A stretch of DNA of 64,000 nt from Syntrophorhabdaceae bacterium. Lineage in GTDB: Bacteria; Desulfobacterota; Syntrophorhabdia; Syntrophorhabdales; Syntrophorhabdaceae. Positions 26,224 through 35,318 of the stretch are shown here, in pieces. The position numbers were made by a program, and so were the translations under genes. Every line of letters starts with the position of its first letter. Positions within the stretch are counted from its first letter, which is position 1. The stretch spans positions 1 through 64,000 of the forward strand of contig DASXUJ010000054.1 in NCBI GenBank assembly GCA_036504895.1, in the 5' to 3' direction. The notes under the pieces are model-generated. The model saw only the letters and a list, made by a program, of their open reading frames with translations, searched no databases and was not told the DNA's origin.

Positions 26224-26538
26224 ATGAAGGATATTCACGAGATCTTCACCACTTTCAAAGAGGAATTTCCCCTTATCTATGACAAACATGAAGCCCTCGG
26301 GGCGGAGATCCATGAAAGGTCCGGCTCCTTGCCCGAGAAGGTCAGGTGGCTTGTGAAGATCGCAGTATCGGGGGCCACAGGTCACCGGGTAGCCTTAGAG
26401 ACCCATATTGCGAAGGGAAGGGAAGCGGGCCTTACGGATGAAGAGATGAAACATGCCCTCCTCCTCCTTATCCCCACCGTGGGATTCCCCACTTTCATGG
26501 AAGCCTATTCCACACTATGCAAAACCCGCGTGCCCTGA
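26224..26538 (+). CDS. Carboxymuconolactone decarboxylase / AhpD-like small protein
   Basis: The 104-residue protein fits the CMD/AhpD fold, with VKIAVSGATGHRVALETHI, then KGREAGLTDEEMKHALLLLIPTVG. The AhpD redox CxxC, which lies just before the conserved His, is replaced by ATGH, so peroxidase activity as in AhpD is not expected. The protein might instead act as a decarboxylase or binding protein. It has its own promoter. Confidence 0.75.
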   Translation: MKDIHEIFTTFKEEFPLIYDKHEALGAEIHERSGSLPEKVRWLVKIAVSGATGHRVALETHIAKGREAGLTDEEMKHALLLLIPTVGFPTFMEAYSTLCKTRVP

Positions 26539-26589
26539 AATGGGCTCCTTCGCGAAAGAGCCTTACCTGAAAATATCCAGGGGTGAGGA

Positions 26590-27489
26590 TTGCTGAAAGA
26601 GCTGAGCAGGGTGATCGATAAGCTGGGGTGGATGAGGGAGCATCACATCTGGCCCAACGGGCTCAGATATCTCTGGACCGATGCCTTCGGCGTGGCCCTC
26701 CTCACGTCCCTTTATAAGGAGACGGGGGAGGCACATTATCTTCACGAGGCGGAATGGGTGGTAAAGGAGGTCTATCGGGTCCTCGGCAGGCCGAAAGGCA
26801 TAAGGATCGGCGAGGAGCCGGACAGGGACGGTCAGTACTACCACTATCTTATCATGTGGATCTTCGCGCTCGGCGAGCTTGGGAAAGTGAAACCCGAGTA
26901 CAGGGAGATCGCCGTCGATCTTGCCTGGGAGATTCACCACGCATTCGTAATCCCTGAAAAGGGGGTCATATGGAAGATGAAGGAGGACCTGAGCGGTCCC
27001 TATCCTGGCTCCGGATTGGGTGGAATAGACCATTTCGACGGATATGTGGTCTACCGGCTCCTCGATCCTCACGGACTCGCACAGGAGATCAAGGAGATGG
27101 AAAAGCTGGTGGAAAAGACGTACCGGGACCTCGTGGTCACTCAGGACCTGGGCCTCGGCATGATGCTCTGGACCACGCATTTTTTCCCGGAGGAGCCGTG
27201 GGCTTTATTGCAGAAGGAGCGCTGTCTGGAGACCCTCGAAACCATGTGGGTAGATCCACCCGGCTACTTCTGCCGCGAACCCTATCTCCGCCACATGAAG
27301 TTCGCCTTCACCAACTACGGCGTCTCCCTGGGCCTCCAATCAGTAGGCAAAATGGCCGACAAGGTGGATAAGCTGAACAATTTCTTCGAGACCTACCATT
27401 CCGGGGACGAATACGACACCAACGCCATAACCCACGTAATGAGCTGCAACTCCCGGTTCCCGGGATGCCTTATAAGCGACGGCTTATAA
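26590..27489 (+). CDS. Putative alpha/alpha-barrel protein of unknown function
   Basis: The 299-residue protein starts at TTG and is predicted to be mostly helical, with Trp/His/Tyr-rich motifs WTDAFGVALLTSLYKETGEA, GQYYHYLIMWIFALGELG and GLGMMLWTTHFFP. The recurrent aromatic and acidic residues recall (alpha/alpha)6 carbohydrate-active folds, but I see no family signature and give no function. It lies about 50 bases after the AhpD-like gene and is probably co-transcribed. Confidence 0.55.
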   Translation: MLKELSRVIDKLGWMREHHIWPNGLRYLWTDAFGVALLTSLYKETGEAHYLHEAEWVVKEVYRVLGRPKGIRIGEEPDRDGQYYHYLIMWIFALGELGKVKPEYREIAVDLAWEIHHAFVIPEKGVIWKMKEDLSGPYPGSGLGGIDHFDGYVVYRLLDPHGLAQEIKEMEKLVEKTYRDLVVTQDLGLGMMLWTTHFFPEEPWALLQKERCLETLETMWVDPPGYFCREPYLRHMKFAFTNYGVSLGLQSVGKMADKVDKLNNFFETYHSGDEYDTNAITHVMSCNSRFPGCLISDGL

Positions 27490-27491
27490 GG

Positions 27492-27598
27492 CAGTCTCTA
27501 GTCTCTAGTAACGGCAAGACAATGAGAAGGCAGCCCCAGTTACAACCTGCAAAAGTCACCGTTTTTGTTTTTCACTAGAGACTAGCGACTAGAGACTG
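27492..27598. repeat. Palindromic element, same family as 21222-21368
   Basis: CAGTCTCTAGTC at 27492-27503 and GACTAGAGACTG at 27587-27598 are perfect inverted ends, with a second copy of TCTCTAG inside each arm. The interior GTAACGGCAAGAC resembles the reverse complement of the 21.3-kb element. It lies in the intergenic space before the MEMO-type gene. Confidence 0.75.
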
Positions 27599-27604
27599 GT
27601 TCTC

Positions 27605-27634
27605 TTGACTCCCGGATGATTCGCGGGTTATCTT
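27605..27634 (+). promoter_or_regulatory. Possible promoter for the MEMO-type gene
   Basis: TTGACT at 27605-27610 and TATCTT at 27629-27634, with an 18-base spacer. Confidence 0.45.
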
Positions 27635-27689
27635 AATTGCTCAAAGGTAGGGATGGATTTGCGGACATGCATGCATTATAGGAATAAAT

Positions 27690-28886
27690 ATGGAAAGACC
27701 GAAATTACGCTGGATTGAGGCGTCGCCCATCGTGCACGAAGGGGAGGAGATGATACTCTTACGGGACTCGGAGGGTATAGTCGAACAGGCCCTCATTGTG
27801 TCGAGGCCCACCGCCTTTCTTCTTTCTCTTATGGACGGCACGAGGACCCTGGAGGAGATTCAGGGCGATTACGGAAAGATCGCCGGCGGCATGATTGACC
27901 TGGAACGGATTCGAGAGGTGGTCCTCGCCATGGACTCGAACCTCTTTCTCATGAACCGGAAGTATCTGAGCCGGTTTGACGAGATAAAGAAGGCCTACGA
28001 GGACGCCCCGGTGAGAGAATCGTCCCTCGCCGGGAAAAGCTATCCCGGCGAGTCCGCCGATCTCCTCGCCTATCTTGACGATATGCTTACCCTCCCGTCA
28101 AAAAAGCCCGAGGGTTCGATTACGGGAATCCTCGCGCCCCACATCGATTACGGTCGGGGCAAAGAGGTATACCGGCAGGTGTACGCCTATCTCAGGGGCG
28201 CCCAAAGACCTTTAATAGTGATATTCGGCACGTGCCACGGTTACGCGGAAGGAATGCTCCATATTTCCACAAAAGGCTTCGCTACCCCCTTGGGCGTGGT
28301 CCCTGCCTGCGCGGGGGTGTGCGATCTCGTGCGGTCCCACCGGGACCTGAAAGGGTGCGTGAACGAATGGCCCCATAGAAACGAGCATTCCATCGAGCTT
28401 CAGCTTCCACTCATCCAGCACCTGTGTGCCGGCGCCCCTGTCGAAATCCTCCCTATCCTGACCGGTTCCATGCACGAGTACATTGTGGGTAATAAAGGAC
28501 TCGAGGAAGAGGAGATGAGCCGCCTGGTCGAAGGGCTGAGAGAGGTGCTCAAGGAGTACGGCAAACCCTGCCTTCTCCTTTCCGGTGCGGACCTCGCCCA
28601 CATAGGGGCACAGTTCGGAGACCCTTCGCCCCTCGACGGGGAGACCCTCGCCCGCTCAAAAGAAAGAGACGAAGCGATTCTCCGGCACGTGGAAAAGGTC
28701 GATGGCCGGGCATTTTTCGAAGAGGTCAGGGCGGAACAGGATAAAAGAAGGATATGCGGGCTCACGTCTATCTACATTCAATTGAAGCTCCTGGAAGGAC
28801 ACAGGGGTAAAATCATCGACTACGGACAGTGGAGCGACGGACGCTCATCAGTCAGCTTCGCGGGGGCGGTCTTTTACGCACCTTAA
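27690..28886 (+). CDS. MEMO1-family protein (AmmeMemoRadiSam B) with PqqD-like N-terminus
   Basis: The 398-residue protein combines a roughly 100-residue N-terminal domain resembling PqqD/RiPP-recognition folds (VSRPTAFLLSLMDGTRTLEEI) with a MEMO1 dioxygenase-like domain (about 110-396). The MEMO hallmarks are ILAPHIDYGRG, NEHSIELQLPL and LSGADLAHIG. In other bacteria MEMO proteins sit with AMMECR1 and a radical SAM protein (AmmeMemoRadiSam system); neither is next to it here. The recognition domain suggests it may process a peptide or small ligand, but this is inference. Confidence 0.75.
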   Translation: MERPKLRWIEASPIVHEGEEMILLRDSEGIVEQALIVSRPTAFLLSLMDGTRTLEEIQGDYGKIAGGMIDLERIREVVLAMDSNLFLMNRKYLSRFDEIKKAYEDAPVRESSLAGKSYPGESADLLAYLDDMLTLPSKKPEGSITGILAPHIDYGRGKEVYRQVYAYLRGAQRPLIVIFGTCHGYAEGMLHISTKGFATPLGVVPACAGVCDLVRSHRDLKGCVNEWPHRNEHSIELQLPLIQHLCAGAPVEILPILTGSMHEYIVGNKGLEEEEMSRLVEGLREVLKEYGKPCLLLSGADLAHIGAQFGDPSPLDGETLARSKERDEAILRHVEKVDGRAFFEEVRAEQDKRRICGLTSIYIQLKLLEGHRGKIIDYGQWSDGRSSVSFAGAVFYAP

Positions 28887-28951
28887 ATTCCATTATCAGC
28901 GGATGTTGAAATCGGAAGCCCGGCGAGGGCTTCGGGAAGGATGGAGATAAC

Positions 28952-29509
28952 ATGAAACCGGCGCTGATCCTCATCGATATTCAGAAGGATTATTTTCCCG
29001 GCGGGCGTATGGAATTATCGGGCCCCCTCGAGGCCGCACACGCGGCGAAGACTATCCTCGAGGTCTTCCGGGGGTCTAACCTTCCCCTCGTTCACATACG
29101 CCATGTTTCCCTCTCTGAGAGCGCGACGTTCTTCATTCCCCATACGACGGGCATCGAGTTTCATCCGTCGGTAGAACCCCTTCCCGAAGAAACAATCCTC
29201 ACAAAACATTATCCCAACAGTTTCAGGGAGACGGGCCTGGGTGCGCACCTAAGGTCCCTGGCGATCGATACAGTCGTGGTGACCGGCATGATGTCTCACA
29301 TGTGCGTCGATGCCACGGTACGGGCCGGTTTTGACGGAGGTTTCAGGTGCCTCGTGACACACGACGCCTGCGCCACGAAAGGGCTCAGCTTCAACGGCAT
29401 CGAGGTGCCTGCCCGGGACGTGCATGCGTCTTTCATGGCAGCCCTGGCCGCAGTCTATGCAGACGTTATGGAAAGCAGCAGAGTCATAAGTCTCTTAACG
29501 CGCCTTTGA
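28952..29509 (+). CDS. Isochorismatase-family cysteine hydrolase
   Basis: The 185-residue cytoplasmic protein has the three catalytic residues of the family: Asp near residue 9 (ALILIDIQKDYF), Lys in ILTKHYPNSF and Cys in MSHMCVDATVRAGFD. Nicotinamidases and ureidoacrylate or isochorismate hydrolases share this pattern, and the substrate cannot be assigned. GGAGA precedes the ATG. It follows the MEMO gene by about 65 bases. Confidence 0.88.
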   Translation: MKPALILIDIQKDYFPGGRMELSGPLEAAHAAKTILEVFRGSNLPLVHIRHVSLSESATFFIPHTTGIEFHPSVEPLPEETILTKHYPNSFRETGLGAHLRSLAIDTVVVTGMMSHMCVDATVRAGFDGGFRCLVTHDACATKGLSFNGIEVPARDVHASFMAALAAVYADVMESSRVISLLTRL

Positions 29510-29536
29510 TAAGGACTTAGACTATAGAGACTTCCC

Positions 29537-30634
29537 TCACTTGTATCCTTTGAATAGCCGTTCCATGACGTTCGGATGGCCATGGGTGCCGTCAAAGAAA
29601 TCCTCGCCCTTAAACCCATAGGGAGCGGGATCGTAGGAGCCGATCACGGTAATGCCTTTCTTACGGGCCAGGCCCCTCAGGTAATCCTCGACTTGCAGAG
29701 TAACGTGATATTTCGGAACCTCCAGGGCGGCACGGTATGCCCGCGGGTGAAAGGGCGGCAGGAGAAAAACGACTCGCACGCCCCGGCTCTGGAGGTATTG
29801 CACCAACCCTTCGAGGATCTCCGTACCATAAAAAGCATTGAAATTGTTGAAATATGAGTCGGGCATAAAGTTTGCCGGCCCTTCCCCGCCCATCTTCGAA
29901 TGCCTGCATTGATAAGGGAAATGGATACTCCCGTCCGGCTCCCGCACGAAATCATCTATTTCGGCGGTAGTCGTGGGCCTCATCCTTTTGCCCTTACGCA
30001 GCGCTTTCCAGTTTTGCAGCGTATAATCGAGGTTGATGAGCTGCCTCACGCGGGCGGTACGGTCGACTTTGGGCGGGGTATCTACCTTCCTTTCTTTCCC
30101 GTTGCCGTCCCTTTTATTCTCATCGATCACCTTCATCATATCGAGGCAATATTGGCTGAGGGTCTCCCATGGCCTGCCCAGTCCATTATCCGTGTTGAAT
30201 ATCCAGGGGTCTATACCCAGAATGACCGTTCCGGGGAGTACACCTTTACTCCTGTAGAGACCGATAACGGCCGCCATGTCGCCAAGCAAGGCGCCCGAGG
30301 TGGAGTGATTAAAGAAATTCGGCCTTCTCGGAAAAAATTTCTCTCGAAGCGACATGGTGCGGGACGATCCGATCGCAATGATATCTCTTCGGCCCTTGTA
30401 TTGCTCGACTATCAACCTTTGCAGCTCCCGCTCGTCAAAAGTGCTGAACCGGCCGGCCACCATCTTTCCCGCCAGGAGGTTCGTTGCCACCTGCTTGAGG
30501 CCCGCGTTGAGACGGAATATACCGACGCCGTCTGCAAGGAGGTTGAAAAGGGCCACCAAGGCAAGAAGAGAAAGGAAGAAGATGAAAAAGCGCTTCAGCC
30601 ATCTGTGATAGGAAATCCTCTTGTACCGGGCCAT
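29537..30634 (-). CDS. SGNH-like acyltransferase partner (AlgX/AlgJ-type)
   Basis: The 365-residue protein has one N-terminal membrane anchor (about 12-35) and a large extracytoplasmic SGNH-hydrolase-like domain. Ser is in the GSSRTMSL box, and the Asp/His pair appears in the DGTHGHP motif near the C-terminus. Such proteins transfer acyl groups delivered by an MBOAT membrane protein onto a surface polysaccharide or lipid. The MBOAT gene lies immediately upstream, with only one base between stop and start, so both act together. Confidence 0.75.
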   Translation of the reverse strand: MARYKRISYHRWLKRFFIFFLSLLALVALFNLLADGVGIFRLNAGLKQVATNLLAGKMVAGRFSTFDERELQRLIVEQYKGRRDIIAIGSSRTMSLREKFFPRRPNFFNHSTSGALLGDMAAVIGLYRSKGVLPGTVILGIDPWIFNTDNGLGRPWETLSQYCLDMMKVIDENKRDGNGKERKVDTPPKVDRTARVRQLINLDYTLQNWKALRKGKRMRPTTTAEIDDFVREPDGSIHFPYQCRHSKMGGEGPANFMPDSYFNNFNAFYGTEILEGLVQYLQSRGVRVVFLLPPFHPRAYRAALEVPKYHVTLQVEDYLRGLARKKGITVIGSYDPAPYGFKGEDFFDGTHGHPNVMERLFKGYK

Positions 30635-30635
30635 A

Positions 30636-32099
30636 TCAGAACCTGAAATAGAGGAATTCGGAATAAGAGCCGAGGTAAAGCACGGAAAGCGCGGCGATGC
30701 AGGAGAAGACGATTAACGGGATTGTCCCCGGCTGAAACTTCGCGGCGATTTGATTCGAATTCCTGAAGAGAAACGACAGGGGGAGAAAGAGGAAGAACAT
30801 GATCAGCATGATGTCCGGGTCGCCCATCCTTTGCACCACTTCTTTAAGGTCGGGTATAAATTCCTTCACCTTAACGATGAAAGGGGCCGTCGTCCCCGGT
30901 AGCCCCGACCCGTTCAGCCCGGCCATGCCTTTCAATATTTTAAGGGCGTCTGCGAAGGTGGGCGCCCGAAAAAATACCCATCCCACATTCACGAAATTGA
31001 ACGTGATGAGCCATGCCAGCCACTTGGGCATGGAGATATGGAGTCTATTCCACGCGCGGTAGACCACGAGGGCTGCGCCGTGCATGCATCCCCAGGCCAC
31101 GAACGTCCACCCCGCTCCATGCCAGAGGCCGACGATGAAAAAAGTGATCATGATGTTAAGCAGGATACGGCCTTCCGACGCCTTATTGCCCCCGAGAGGG
31201 ATATAGACGTAATCCCTCATGAACCTCCCCAGCGTAATGTGCCATCTTCGCCAGAATTCCTGGATATTGAGGGACCTGTAAGGACTGTCGAAGTTTATGG
31301 GCAGGATAATATTGAACATGCGCGAGGAGCCAAGCGCCATGTCGGTATAACCGGAAAAATCATAGTAGAGCTGCAGGGTATAGGAAAGGGAGATCACCCA
31401 TGCCTGAACCAGTGCAGGGTCGCCCAGGTTCTGGTAGCCCCCGTTTGCCCAGATGGCGAAAGTATCGGCTATCACGACCTTTTTGAAAAGCCCCGTGAAG
31501 AAGAGGACAGCCCCTCTCGTGAGGTTCTCCGAATCGAGAAGCTTATTTCTTCTCCTGTCGAACTGGGGCATCATTTCCGAGTGGTGAATGATGGGACCCG
31601 CAAGGAGATGGGGGAAAAAGGTCACGAAGAGGCCGTAGTTCATGAAACTGTACTCGGTCACTTTCCCCTTTGACCTGTCCACCAGGTATGCGATCTGAGT
31701 GAAGGTGAAGAAACTTATGCCCAGGGGCAGGGCAATATGGAGGAGCGAGAGGGAAAGCCCGCCCAGCCCGTTCACATTCGAAATAAAAAAATCGGTATAT
31801 TTAAAATAGCCCAAGAGGGCGAGGTTGCCTGCAATGCCCGTCCAGAGGAGCCATTTTGAGCGGGAGAGCGCCCCCCGGTCGCGAAACTTGGAAATCGACG
31901 TGCCCACGAGGTAATTAAAGACGATGCTCCCCGCGATGAGAGGCACGTAAATAGGGTTCCACCACCCATAAAATACGAAAGAGGCAAGAACGAGCCAGGC
32001 CTTGGAGGCCTTCGTCAGCCTCCTGTCGTTCAAGAGGAAGTAGACTATGAGGCACAGGGGAAGAAAGAGAAAAATATAGAAATATGAATTAAAGAGCAT
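30636..32099 (-). CDS. MBOAT O-acyltransferase (AlgI/DltB-like)
   Basis: The 487-residue integral membrane protein has about ten hydrophobic segments and the MBOAT motifs NYLVGTSISKFRDRG, SYTLQLYYDFSGYTDMALGS and LWHGAGWTFVAWGCMHG, the last carrying the conserved His pair. It probably carries acyl groups across the inner membrane for O-acetylation of a cell-surface polymer. It is the first gene of the two-gene operon with the SGNH protein. The polymer cannot be named. Confidence 0.9.
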   Translation of the reverse strand: MLFNSYFYIFLFLPLCLIVYFLLNDRRLTKASKAWLVLASFVFYGWWNPIYVPLIAGSIVFNYLVGTSISKFRDRGALSRSKWLLWTGIAGNLALLGYFKYTDFFISNVNGLGGLSLSLLHIALPLGISFFTFTQIAYLVDRSKGKVTEYSFMNYGLFVTFFPHLLAGPIIHHSEMMPQFDRRRNKLLDSENLTRGAVLFFTGLFKKVVIADTFAIWANGGYQNLGDPALVQAWVISLSYTLQLYYDFSGYTDMALGSSRMFNIILPINFDSPYRSLNIQEFWRRWHITLGRFMRDYVYIPLGGNKASEGRILLNIMITFFIVGLWHGAGWTFVAWGCMHGAALVVYRAWNRLHISMPKWLAWLITFNFVNVGWVFFRAPTFADALKILKGMAGLNGSGLPGTTAPFIVKVKEFIPDLKEVVQRMGDPDIMLIMFFLFLPLSFLFRNSNQIAAKFQPGTIPLIVFSCIAALSVLYLGSYSEFLYFRF

Positions 32100-32221
32100 A
32101 GGATTTGCCCGGACCGATCCTCATGTACATGGGTGCACTATTTTACTAGATGGACCGGCCTCTTGTAAAGGGCAACGACGACTCGAAAGTGACCCTTCAT
32201 CTAGATCAAAATCCTGTTTAG

Positions 32222-32398
32222 CCGCAGATAACTTGGGATAAAAACGGATGAAAGGAGAATGACTGCGATTTGCCCGGCCGACATTGGCCGGTCAAATACT
32301 CTCGGCGCTGCGGGCCGGAGAGTGTCCAACCTGTAGTGTCACCGGTTGGACGGAAAACACGCTTTCATCCGCCCTTTATCCGGTTTTATCTGCTGCGG
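32222..32398. repeat. Fold-back element that can form a cloverleaf
   Basis: Imperfect terminal arms (32222-32254, ending CGGATGAAAG, and 32362-32398, starting CTTTCATCCG) close the element. Between them lie three adjacent perfect hairpins: CCGGCC/GGCCGG (32274-32291), ACTCTC/GAGAGT (32298-32323) and GTCCAACC/GGTTGGAC (32324-32351). The whole could fold as a cloverleaf in DNA or RNA. It lies between the MBOAT gene and malQ and has no coding capacity. Confidence 0.7.
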
Positions 32399-32447
32399 GA
32401 AAAAGGGTTTGAACTGAAATTCTCGAAAAGAGTGGCCGGACCTCCTT

Positions 32448-35210
32448 CTAATACGGTCCAAGGCGCCCGGCATCGCGCACCATTTTGAGGATATTTTCGT
32501 TGAATTCATGTTCTTCCCTCAGCTTTTCAACACTAAGGTGAAGGCGGAAATTCCATAAATGGTGCGGGTCGGAGGGCATGTTGATCTGTTCGTCCTGGGG
32601 AGCGCCGGGCCGCCTGAGATCGGCACTCATGGCGAGGATATCCTGAAGGGGAAAAACCGCCCACATGGACGGCGACTCCAGGTGCTGCCTGATGATCTCC
32701 CGCGCCACGGGCGCTTCGCAGGTGAGAGGCGGCTCTCCTTCGCGGCCGAGCACTTTATGGTAAAACCTCTTCGTCCTCTCCTTGTCCTCTTCCCACCAGC
32801 CCCTGAGAGTGGACATATCGTGGCTCGACGTGGAGCAGACGGTCAGATACGAATAATCCCAAGGATAGCCGAATTCCCTGTCCGATTCCTTGGGCATCCT
32901 CTGAATTTGCAGTCCGAGGAGGCAAAGCTCCTCCATCACGCCGGGCACGCAATCCGGGATCATTCCCAGGTCTTCACCGCAGACGAGCATATTGGAGACT
33001 TTCTTGAGGACCGGCAGTTTTATCATCGCAGAATCGCGCCAGAATTCCTCCTGCCGGTGATAAAAATAGTCGTTGTAAAGACGATAGAGGCTCTCCCTCA
33101 TCCACCCTTCGAGGCATGCAAAGGAGGCGCTGTCCCGTATGTTGATGCGGGGATGGAGGGCCGGTCCTTCCGGGTCCTTAAGGAAAAGGACGTTCATGAT
33201 CAGGGTAAACAATCCCTCCTGCATCGCGTTGAGCCGCATATTCCAGGTTTCCGAGCTGTCCCGGAGGGAATCCACCGATTCCACGGCCCCCCTCTGGGTA
33301 GCGCAGGAGGACTTCAGGCGGAAGAACCCCTCCTTTGTCTCCTCCAGGAAGTGGACAGTCGCAAAATCCGTATCGGCGCCGAATATGGCGCGCACGAGCC
33401 AGCGCGGAATATAGGGCTCGGTGAGCCGCTCCAAATCCCGGAAACCCTGCCCTGCAAGCTCCTCCTCCGTCACCGGGATGACGGGGTTAAAATGTCCCAT
33501 GAGGCCGGAATAGTATTCATCGGGGATCTCCCAAATTCGAAAGAAGCCAAGGACGTGGTCGAGACGGATCATCTGGAAATAAAGGGACATGTGCCTCATC
33601 CGGCGCTGCCACCACGAATACCCATCCCCGGCCATCTTCTCCCAGTTATAGGTGGGAAAGCCCCAGTTCTGGCCGGAATCGGAAAAAGGGTCCGGCGGCG
33701 CGCCCGCAGATCGGTCCATATGAAAAAGCTCGGGCTTTATCCAGCATGAATCGCTTCGTTTCTGTATGCCTATGGGGATATCTCCCTTCAGGACCACGCC
33801 GCGCTCTTTCGCATAACGGGAAGCTTCCAGGAGCTGCAGGTGAAGGTGATACTGAATGAAATAGTAAAAAGAGACGAGCCCGTAAAATTCGGAGCCGGGT
33901 GAGGCGAGCTGTTCTATCTCTTCACTTTTCCCTTCATTCCAGGGACCCCACTGGGTGAAGTCGCCCGTCCGGAAATGGTCCCGCAATGAGGAAAAGACCG
34001 CATAGGGCTTGAGCCAGTGTCCGTGGTCCGTGAGAAAAAGGTTGAATTCGACGGACGAGAGAAAGGCCTCTTGTTGCGCCTCGAAAATGCGCATGAGAAA
34101 AGGCCGTTTAATTGCCATGACACGCTCGTATTCAAATACCGGCGAGTTATTGAGACTCGTCCTGTGGAGCGCGATCTCACCAGCCATCCCCGCCGGTAAA
34201 TCCCCTATCGCTTCGAGGTTCAGATAAAGGGGGTGGAGGGCAAAGACGGAAATGCAGCTGTAAGGGTATGAGTCCATCCAGCTCATGTAGGCGGACGTGT
34301 CATTGATGGGCAGCATCTGGATGAGCTGAAACCCGCTCGACCGCGCCCATTCGGCAAGATCCTTGAGGTCGCAGAATTCCCCCACTCCGAGCCCCTTTTC
34401 AGTGCGGATAGAAAAGACGGGTATGGCGATACCCGCGCCCTTCCATTTTTTTTCATAATGGAATTTATTGTCGGTCACCTGAATCAGGCCGGTGCCATCA
34501 CCCTTTTCAAGAGAAAGGTGGTCCGCGAGGTGAACGTTGCGCTCGGGACTCTCTTCCCGGGCAATGATCCGGCCGCCCCTCTCTTTGACAATATAGGTAT
34601 AAGAGAATTCCGCCACATCCGGCGAAACCGTCAGATCGAGCGTCCAATAGGGAAAGTGCGACGAATCCATAGGGACGGCTTTCGTCTTATCCCCTTCGCC
34701 GAGGGACGGGATACTGCCGATGACTGCAACCACATCATCGCCGCACACACGGGGATTCAGCAGCCGGAGCCTTATTTTGATCGGGGAGGACGAATCGCCG
34801 TCCCCGAGGTCGCTATTTTCATACAAGGCGCCGGGGGTGCGCTTGAATATGGTCTCCACAAACGGGGCAGTACGAAAAAGGGAGTCGGGGTCGGATGGGT
34901 CATCCCACGTATCGAGAAGGGCTATCGTGCCGGATATCTCCTGTCCCTGAAGAACGGACGCCACAGACCGCGGATAGGTCTCTTCCCGGAGGAAGCCCTT
35001 ATCTGCCTTAATTATGTATTTGTACTCAAAAGCACGTGCCGGACAATCGGGAATGGTGACAACCCCGGTCCAGATGCCGCCGGACGTATAGGCCATTTTT
35101 AAGGCCCGGTCGCGGTCCCACTCTCCCAGCTCCGGCCCGGAGCCGAGAACATAGACGTCCTGACCCCATTCGGTGTGGCAAAATACATTAAAGCGCACGC
35201 GCAATGTCAC
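32448..35210 (-). CDS. malQ: 4-alpha-glucanotransferase, DPE2-like, with two CBM20 domains
   Basis: The 920-residue protein has two starch-binding CBM20 domains at the N-terminus (about 1-115 and 145-250; FNVFCHTEWGQDVYVLG, then VVAVIGSIPSLGEGD) and a GH77 amylomaltase domain (about 265-915). The domain order matches plant DPE2-type enzymes. Catalytic residues appear in MIRLDHVLGFFRIWEIP (nucleophile Asp) and LVCGEDLGMIPDCV (acid/base Glu). It disproportionates maltose and glucans, probably in glycogen or maltodextrin metabolism together with the pgm gene at 38 kb. Confidence 0.92.
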   Translation of the reverse strand: MTLRVRFNVFCHTEWGQDVYVLGSGPELGEWDRDRALKMAYTSGGIWTGVVTIPDCPARAFEYKYIIKADKGFLREETYPRSVASVLQGQEISGTIALLDTWDDPSDPDSLFRTAPFVETIFKRTPGALYENSDLGDGDSSSPIKIRLRLLNPRVCGDDVVAVIGSIPSLGEGDKTKAVPMDSSHFPYWTLDLTVSPDVAEFSYTYIVKERGGRIIAREESPERNVHLADHLSLEKGDGTGLIQVTDNKFHYEKKWKGAGIAIPVFSIRTEKGLGVGEFCDLKDLAEWARSSGFQLIQMLPINDTSAYMSWMDSYPYSCISVFALHPLYLNLEAIGDLPAGMAGEIALHRTSLNNSPVFEYERVMAIKRPFLMRIFEAQQEAFLSSVEFNLFLTDHGHWLKPYAVFSSLRDHFRTGDFTQWGPWNEGKSEEIEQLASPGSEFYGLVSFYYFIQYHLHLQLLEASRYAKERGVVLKGDIPIGIQKRSDSCWIKPELFHMDRSAGAPPDPFSDSGQNWGFPTYNWEKMAGDGYSWWQRRMRHMSLYFQMIRLDHVLGFFRIWEIPDEYYSGLMGHFNPVIPVTEEELAGQGFRDLERLTEPYIPRWLVRAIFGADTDFATVHFLEETKEGFFRLKSSCATQRGAVESVDSLRDSSETWNMRLNAMQEGLFTLIMNVLFLKDPEGPALHPRINIRDSASFACLEGWMRESLYRLYNDYFYHRQEEFWRDSAMIKLPVLKKVSNMLVCGEDLGMIPDCVPGVMEELCLLGLQIQRMPKESDREFGYPWDYSYLTVCSTSSHDMSTLRGWWEEDKERTKRFYHKVLGREGEPPLTCEAPVAREIIRQHLESPSMWAVFPLQDILAMSADLRRPGAPQDEQINMPSDPHHLWNFRLHLSVEKLREEHEFNENILKMVRDAGRLGPY

Positions 35211-35318
35211 CTTCCCTTATTCGGTTTTTATCCTACGGCCCCTCGCTTTTTATACTAACTCCGCCCCGCCAAGTCAACACCGGAGCCGCCGAAAGAGAGA
35301 AAGATGCCTAATTGCGGA

